Assembly (NCBI RefSeq): GCF_016862215.1
Contig: NZ_BOMN01000041.1
Span: 124,001-188,000 of the forward strand
Reading direction: 5' to 3'
Origin: Winogradskya humida
GTDB taxonomy: Bacteria > Actinomycetota > Actinomycetes > Mycobacteriales > Micromonosporaceae
DNA: 64,000 nucleotides
Shown here: positions 59,341-64,000 of the stretch, in pieces
Layout: each line of letters begins with the position of its first letter
How positions within the stretch are numbered: the first letter of the stretch is position 1
Notes under the pieces: model-generated
Seen by the model: only the letters and a program-made list of their open reading frames with translations
Told to the model about the DNA's origin: nothing
Databases searched by the model: none
Translations under genes and position numbers: made by a program

Positions 59341-60071
59341 CGGACGTGGGCCTGGTGCGGGGCGGGGCGGTAGCGGCGGTTCCAGCTCCAGAGGAGGGTT
59401 CGGCGGGGGCCCCAGGCGCGCAGGCGGCGCAGGCTGGTCTCGACGACGAGGTTCTCGGCGCGGATGATCCGGGAGCTGTGGTGGCGGGCGCGGTTGAGCA
59501 GGGTGACGTCCTCCGAGCCGGCGCACAGTTCCTCGCGGGCCGTGCCGCCGCAGCGGTGGTAGAGCTCGGCGGTGATGGCGAGGTTGTGACCGTGGATCAG
59601 CATGTACGGCGTGCGCGCGGCCGGGTCGCGATGCAGCCATCGGCCCGCGTGCCCGGCGAGGCGTACGACGGCCGGGTAGACGTGCCGCTGGGCCCAGGTG
59701 GGGTTCTCGTCGCTGCGGGGGATGCTGCGGCCGCAGGCCAGGTCGACGTGGTCCAGCAGGGTGCGGCCGGTCGCGACCCAGTTGCGGGCGGGAAGACAGT
59801 CCGCGTCGGTACGCAGAAGCTTCGTCGCGCCGTGCTCCAGTGCGTACCGGAATCCGGTGTCGGCGGCAGTTCCCGCACCCGGCGCGGGTTCGGTGAGCAC
59901 AACGGCCTCGCTGTTGAAGCCGGTTGCGATCCTCGCGGTGCCGTCCGACGAGGCATTGTCCACAACGATCAGGGTGAAATCGGTGTCGGTCTGGGCGGCG
60001 AGCGCGTCGAGCAGGCCCGGCAGCAACCGGGCCTCGTTGTACGCGGGCACGATGACGGCGAGCGGCCTCAT
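59337..60071 (-). CDS. Family 2 glycosyltransferase B of the ole-like cluster
   Basis: GT-A fold transferase of 244 aa. Signature blocks: LAVIVPAYNEARLLPGLLDALAAQTDTDFTLIVVDNASSDGTA runs unbroken, with the metal motif at RTDADCLPARNW, then GHNLAITAELYHRCGGTAREELC. It is clearly homologous to the product of 61501-62232 (shared AYNEA, DALAAQTDT, RTDADCLP, NxAITAELYxxCGG). Both lack membrane helices. ATG at 60071 overlaps the ligase stop, and its own stop overlaps the P450 start. Donor and acceptor are unknown; the neighbouring acyl-condensing genes suggest a lipid-like acceptor. Confidence 0.88.
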   Translation of the reverse strand: MRPLAVIVPAYNEARLLPGLLDALAAQTDTDFTLIVVDNASSDGTARIATGFNSEAVVLTEPAPGAGTAADTGFRYALEHGATKLLRTDADCLPARNWVATGRTLLDHVDLACGRSIPRSDENPTWAQRHVYPAVVRLAGHAGRWLHRDPAARTPYMLIHGHNLAITAELYHRCGGTAREELCAGSEDVTLLNRARHHSSRIIRAENLVVETSLRRLRAWGPRRTLLWSWNRRYRPAPHQAHVR

Positions 60072-61504
60072 GCCTGAGCCGCCAGCCGGGCCGCCGCCGC
60101 GCGGTCTGGTTTGCGGGAGCGCCCGGCCAGCGGGACGTCCGCCAGCAGCACCGCGTCGGGGCGGGCCGAGCCCATCCTGCGCAGCGGCTCGCGCAACGCG
60201 GCCCGGACCTGCGCGGGCACGGCTCCGGGGGCCGGTTGCACGATGGCGACCACGCGTTCGTCGCCGTCGCCGGCGGGGACACCGACGATGACGGCGAGTT
60301 CGACGCCGGGGACGTGCAGGGCGGGCTCGTACAGGCCGGGGTAGATGTTCTCGGCACCGCGCAGGATCATGTCCTTGGCGCGGCCGCCGAGCACGAGCCG
60401 GCCCGCGTCGAGGCGCCCGATGTCGCCGGTGGTGATCCATTCAGCGGGCGATGAGCCCAGGTAGCGGTCGGCGGCGTTCGGGCCAGCGAGCTGCACCTGC
60501 CCGTCGTCGCCGATCCGCGCCCGGACGCCCGGCAGGAGGTCTCCGACCAGGTCGCCGTCGCCGGTGAAGGTGGACTTCGCGGTGGCTTCCACCACCGCGG
60601 CGGGGAAGACCTCGGTCAGCGCGTAGACGCCCCACGCCTGGTCGGCGCCGGCCGTCCGGACCCGTTCCAGCAGGGTGGCGCTGACCGGGGCGGATCCGCT
60701 GTAGACCCGGCCGGTGAAGCGGGCGCCGGCGGCCAGGGCGGTCCGTAGCTGCGGCGGTGTCAGATACGTCGCCTGCGGGTTGAGTGTGGAGAGCTGCCGG
60801 GCCAGTGCGGCCGGGCGTCGGGCGGGCAGTGCGACGGGTGCCTCCCCGGCGAGCGAGGGCACGAGGACGAAGAACGTGCCGCCGATCACCGGGCGGCCGG
60901 GGCCGGGGCGGACGAGGTCGTGGACCACCCGCATCCCGGCGGTGATGCTCGCCCTGGTGTGCACCACCGCGCGGGGGCTGCTGGTGGTTCCCGACGTGAA
61001 CACGATCACCGCGTCCCCGTCGCCGTCGTATCCCGGCGGGCGCGGTCCGGTGGTGGGGGCGAGGATGGGCGCGCTCCCGGGCAGGCGGCGGCCGATCGTC
61101 CGGGTCGGGGCCAGTTCCGCGAAGTCGGGCAGGGCCAGGCGGGCGCGGCGGGCCAGGGGAGCGGCCCAGCCGGCGACGGCCTGCGCTGCCGCGTCCGCGA
61201 GGACCAGCCTCGGGGCGGCCAGTCGCAAGCGGGCCAGGAGAACGTCCGGCCCGGCGGTCGGGTCCAGCACGGCGACCCGAAGACCCAGGTGGTACGCCGC
61301 CAGCATCATCGCCAGCGAGCGGGGTCCCGGGCGTACGGCGAAACCGACCGTGTCCCCGGCTGCCAGGCCTTCGGCGTGCAGGGCGGCTGCGTACCCGGTC
61401 ACCAGGTCGGCCAGGTCGCCCCGGGAAGCCGTCGAACGTCGTCCCGTGACGATGGCCGGACGGTCGTCGCCCGTGCGCAGGCCCGCGATCAGCTCGCCGA
61501 TCAT
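60068..61504 (-). CDS. AMP-forming acyl ligase, OleC-like (beta-lactone synthetase) candidate
   Basis: ANL-superfamily adenylating enzyme of 478 aa. The P-loop is VIVFTSGTTSSPRAVVH (about 166-182), the adenine motif falls at VYALTEVFPAAVVEA, the hinge at TTGDIGRLDAGRLVLGGRAKDMILRGAENIYP, and the terminal catalytic Lys in GRSRKPDR. The ALTEVFPAA segment, with Pro after TE, and the YHLGLRVAVLDPTAG segment fit OleC/NltC-type beta-lactone synthetases better than ordinary acyl-CoA ligases. OleC turns a beta-hydroxy acid into a beta-lactone with ATP. The product is shorter than typical OleC. Starts and stops overlap neighbours by 4 bases on both sides. A plain fatty-acid ligase is the alternative. 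Confidence 0.85.
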   Translation of the reverse strand: MIGELIAGLRTGDDRPAIVTGRRSTASRGDLADLVTGYAAALHAEGLAAGDTVGFAVRPGPRSLAMMLAAYHLGLRVAVLDPTAGPDVLLARLRLAAPRLVLADAAAQAVAGWAAPLARRARLALPDFAELAPTRTIGRRLPGSAPILAPTTGPRPPGYDGDGDAVIVFTSGTTSSPRAVVHTRASITAGMRVVHDLVRPGPGRPVIGGTFFVLVPSLAGEAPVALPARRPAALARQLSTLNPQATYLTPPQLRTALAAGARFTGRVYSGSAPVSATLLERVRTAGADQAWGVYALTEVFPAAVVEATAKSTFTGDGDLVGDLLPGVRARIGDDGQVQLAGPNAADRYLGSSPAEWITTGDIGRLDAGRLVLGGRAKDMILRGAENIYPGLYEPALHVPGVELAVIVGVPAGDGDERVVAIVQPAPGAVPAQVRAALREPLRRMGSARPDAVLLADVPLAGRSRKPDRAAAARLAAQA

Positions 61505-62232
61505 CGGGGGTCCGCCGTGAGTGCGCCGCTGCCGCGGTCGAGATACCACTTGGCGGTGCCGCGGATGCCGTACGCGGCGAGCCTGCGGGTGGAGTTCTCC
61601 ACGACCATCGTGCGGCTGTGCCGGATCGCCGAGGTGGTCCGGCGTACCCGGTTCAGGAAGGTGCGGTCGGTCGGGGAGGGGCGCCGGGGCATGCCACCGC
61701 AGGCACGATAGAGCTCGGCGGTGATCGCCATGTTGTTGCCGGCGTGCATCCGGTAGGGCGCGTGGAACTCCCCGGACCGGTGGGCCGGGCGCAGCCGTCC
61801 GAAGAACGCGGCCAGGGCGACCAGCACCCGGAACGCTGCCCGGCCGGCGAGGCCGTGCTCGTCGCGGCGGGCGGTGATGCGGCCGCAGACCAGGCCCGCG
61901 CCGCCGGTCAGCTCCGAGCGGGCCGCGGCGAGCCAGCCGGGGCGGGGGAGACAGTCGGCGTCCGTACGAGCGAGGAGGGTCGCGCCGCGCTCCATCGCGT
62001 ACCGGAATCCGGTGTCGACCGCGCAGCCGACGCCCTTCTCGTGCTCGACCACGACGTGCGTCGGGAAGACCGCGGAGAAGCCACGGGCGATCTCCGCCGT
62101 GCCGTCGGTCGAGCCGTTGTCCACCACGAGCAGCTCGAAGCCGGTGTCGGTCTGCGCGGCGAGCGCGTCGAGGGTCTGCCGGATCCGGGCCGCCTCGTTG
62201 TAGGCCGGCACGATCACCCACAGTGCCGTCAC
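61501..62232 (-). CDS. Family 2 glycosyltransferase A of the ole-like cluster
   Basis: GT2 enzyme of 243 aa from a GTG at 62232, which overlaps the thiolase stop (GTGA). Motifs: LWVIVPAYNEAARIRQTLDALAAQTDTGFELLVVDNGSTDGTA is continuous, with RTDADCLPRPGWL for the metal and nucleotide and NNMAITAELYRACGGMPRRP. Paralog of the product of 59337-60071, separated from it only by the ligase gene, which suggests duplication and insertion within the operon. It is read second in the six-gene block. Activity assigned by family; sugar unknown. Confidence 0.88.
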   Translation of the reverse strand: MTALWVIVPAYNEAARIRQTLDALAAQTDTGFELLVVDNGSTDGTAEIARGFSAVFPTHVVVEHEKGVGCAVDTGFRYAMERGATLLARTDADCLPRPGWLAAARSELTGGAGLVCGRITARRDEHGLAGRAAFRVLVALAAFFGRLRPAHRSGEFHAPYRMHAGNNMAITAELYRACGGMPRRPSPTDRTFLNRVRRTTSAIRHSRTMVVENSTRRLAAYGIRGTAKWYLDRGSGALTADPR

Positions 62233-63242
62233 GCGGACACCTCCCAGACCATGGTCATCAGGCTGACGCCACCGCCGAGCCCGACCATCAGCACCCTGTC
62301 GCCGCCGGTCAGCCCGGGGCGGACGCGGTCGAGCTGAACCCCGATGGTGGCGCTGGCCATGTTTCCCAGCTCCGGCACGGTGATCACCAGCTTCTCCTCC
62401 GGTACGCCCACGATCTCCACGAACCGCCGCAGATAGGGCACCGTCACCTGATGTACGAGCACGGCCGCGTAGTCGTCCCAGCCCAGGCCGGTCCGGTGCG
62501 CGACCCGTTCCAGCAGCCCCGCGCCGATCTTCTCGAACACGCCGCTCAGCTTGGTGCCGTCGCCGGTGAAGTAGGTGTGCTCGTCGCCGCGCGGATGCCG
62601 GGAGCCGCCGCCGAAGATGCCGCCGGCCGCCCAGTGCTCCGAGTGGGTCTCGCTGTCCACGTCCACGATCCCGCCCGTGGCGACCGGCTCGACCAGCACC
62701 GCGGCGCCCGCGTCCCCGAACGTGTAGCCGGCCAGCGCCGTCCGCGCCTGGGCCATGCCGTCGAGCCGGGGCCGCATCGCCCGGGTCGGCGTCTCTCCGG
62801 TGACGACCAGCGCCCGCCGCGCCCGGCCGGCCAGGATCATCGCCCGGGCCAGGTCGATGCCGTTCAGGAAGCTGTTGCAGGCGTTCGTGACGTCGAGGGC
62901 GTGCGCCCGGCTGCCCAGCGCCGCCTGCACGACGTGCGCGGTGGCCGGCTCGACCATGTCGCGGGTGGCCGAGGCGAAGAGCAGCAGGTCGATGTCGAGC
63001 GGGTCGAGCTCGGCCTCGGCCAGCACCGTACGCGCGGCGGCGATCGCCAGGCCGGAGGCGTACTCGTCGTCGTCGGCCACCCGGCGGCGCTCGATGCCGG
63101 TCGCCCGGGCCATCATCCCGGTCGGCAGCGGCAGCCGGCTCGCGCCCGCCACCCTGGCCTGGAGCTCGTCGGTGGTCACCTCCCGCGGGGGCAGGAAGCT
63201 CGCGGCGGCGGTGATGCCGACCCTGGGCACGGTCAAGTTCAT
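62229..63242 (-). CDS. Thiolase-superfamily condensing enzyme, OleA-like
   Basis: Ketosynthase III-fold enzyme of 337 aa. The triad is Cys122 in DVTNACNSFLNGIDLA, His264 in VLVHQVTVPY and Asn294 in ELGNMASAT. The DVTNAC-x-x-F-x-NGI context, the following LVVTGETPTR and a Glu at position 98 (DMVEPAT) resemble OleA, which joins two acyl-CoAs head to head to a beta-keto acid, more than FabH. It is the first gene of the block and starts at an ATG at 63242; the binding site is weak. The promoter should lie in the 110-base gap to the divergent antiporter gene. FabH-like priming of a polyketide is the alternative. Confidence 0.87.
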   Translation of the reverse strand: MNLTVPRVGITAAASFLPPREVTTDELQARVAGASRLPLPTGMMARATGIERRRVADDDEYASGLAIAAARTVLAEAELDPLDIDLLLFASATRDMVEPATAHVVQAALGSRAHALDVTNACNSFLNGIDLARAMILAGRARRALVVTGETPTRAMRPRLDGMAQARTALAGYTFGDAGAAVLVEPVATGGIVDVDSETHSEHWAAGGIFGGGSRHPRGDEHTYFTGDGTKLSGVFEKIGAGLLERVAHRTGLGWDDYAAVLVHQVTVPYLRRFVEIVGVPEEKLVITVPELGNMASATIGVQLDRVRPGLTGGDRVLMVGLGGGVSLMTMVWEVSA

Positions 63243-63352
63243 GGCCGAAAGCTTGCTGGACCGCGACGCCGATGGCTTGAGTAGGGCGACCTATTTTCAA
63301 GGGTGGGTTGCGCCACAGGCGGGGGCTCTCAGACTTCTCTAAGCTCTGCGGC

Positions 63353-64000
63353 ATGGAAAGCATCGTCGAGACGGTCGTGCTCGTAGCGATATCCGTGCTC
63401 GGCGCGGCCTTCGCCCGCAGACTCGGCTTCATCGCGCCCCTGGTCCTGCTGGTCGGCGGGCTCGCGCTGTCGTACGTTCCCGGTATCCCCGAGGTCCACC
63501 TCGAGCCCGAGCTGGTGCTGATCGGCATCCTTCCCCCGCTGCTCTACGTGGCCGCCCTGCAGACCAACCTGGTCGCGTTCCGGCGCGCGCTGCGCCCGAT
63601 CCTGCTGCTCGCCGTCGGGCTGGTGCTGCTGAGCTCGTTCGTGATCGGGCTCGTCATGCACGCCCTGCTGCCGGACGTGCCGTTCGCGGCCTGCGTGGCG
63701 CTCGGCGCGATCGTGGCCCCACCCGACGCGGTGTCGGCGACAGCGATCGCCCGGCGCATCGGCCTGCCCCGCCGGATGGTCACCATCCTGGAGGGCGAGA
63801 GCCTGCTCAACGACGCCACCGCGCTGGTGACCGTCCGGATCGCGGTCAGCGCGCTGTCCGGCGCGGCGGTCGGGTTCTGGGAGATCACCGGGCAGGTCGC
63901 GCTCAAGGCCGGGGTCGGCGTGCTGCTCGGTCTCGTGCTCGCGGTCGGCGCCGCGTGGCTGCACAAGCGGATCACCGACCCGCTGCTCGACGACGCGGTG
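63353..64000 (+). CDS. Na+/H+ antiporter, CPA1 family (3' end beyond window)
   Basis: Monovalent cation:proton antiporter of the inner membrane; 216 codons are visible and the frame is open to the right edge. From the ATG at 63353: VETVVLVAISVLGAAFARRLGFIAPLVLLVGG forms the first helices, LIGILPPLLYVAALQTNL is typical of CPA1, and ALGAIVAPPDAVSATAIARRIGLPRRMVTILEGESLLNDATALV holds the two conserved acidic sites (PPDA and GESLLND). It is divergent from the OleA-like gene and probably unrelated to that pathway. Confidence 0.92.
   Translation, partial: MESIVETVVLVAISVLGAAFARRLGFIAPLVLLVGGLALSYVPGIPEVHLEPELVLIGILPPLLYVAALQTNLVAFRRALRPILLLAVGLVLLSSFVIGLVMHALLPDVPFAACVALGAIVAPPDAVSATAIARRIGLPRRMVTILEGESLLNDATALVTVRIAVSALSGAAVGFWEITGQVALKAGVGVLLGLVLAVGAAWLHKRITDPLLDDAV

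Overview
The window is very GC-rich, densely packed actinobacterial chromosome. Several traits point to Micromonosporaceae (an Actinoplanes-like organism): an lsr2 gene, an F420 economy (Fgd plus two other luciferase-like F420 oxidoreductases), two FliA/WhiG-type sigma factors, a soluble chemotaxis receptor, frequent GTG starts and many secreted hydrolases. The genus is my inference from gene content; no rRNA is present to confirm it.

Layout. 1-7.7 kb is a transcription block: a DEAD-box RNA helicase (cut by the left edge), two paralogous FliA-like sigma factors flanking a lipoprotein and a HelD-type RNA polymerase motor, a PIG-L-like protein with a degraded active site and a DUF456 membrane protein. 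8-14 kb carries a D,D-carboxypeptidase coupled to a hypothetical gene, lsr2, an F420 oxidoreductase, a MarR regulator, a SpoIIE-type phosphatase and an RsbW-like kinase. At 14.2-16.1 kb is a striking fusion: an ECF sigma factor, a zinc-finger anti-sigma-like segment, one membrane helix and an extracellular GH128 glycoside hydrolase in one chain. 16-21.7 kb holds fgd, a glycosyltransferase, an F420 oxidoreductase coupled to a HAD phosphatase, and a flavin monooxygenase divergent from a TetR regulator across an inverted repeat.

21.7-41 kb is rich in secreted enzymes and transport: GH97 glycosidase, S15 peptidase, an SSS symporter with a small membrane partner, M14 carboxypeptidase, a TAP-like peptidase, a heterodimeric ABC exporter with one degenerate ATP site, and two convergent gamma-glutamyltransferase-family genes. 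41-50 kb is more accessory: a truncated IS5-like transposase, inverted and tandem repeats, an orphan histidine kinase, trmB, a beta-propeller protein, and an AbiEii-like toxin gene broken by a one-base frameshift beside its probable partner. 50-57.4 kb carries an esterase, a soluble GAF-GAF chemotaxis receptor, a papain-like protease with five TIG repeats, PAC2, EcsC and lipoprotein genes.

57.4-63.2 kb is the most notable system: six minus-strand genes, five of them joined by 4-base start/stop overlaps. They encode an OleA-like thiolase, a GT2, an OleC-like AMP-forming ligase, a second GT2, a cytochrome P450 and an OleD-like NAD-dependent reductase. The OleA/C/D trio suggests head-to-head acyl condensation ending in a beta-lactone (no OleB is present), with the GT2 and P450 genes suggesting glycosylation and oxidation. 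The window ends inside a Na+/H+ antiporter gene. Most long open frames opposite these genes are GC-bias shadows and were left out. I saw no rRNA, tRNA or CRISPR array.
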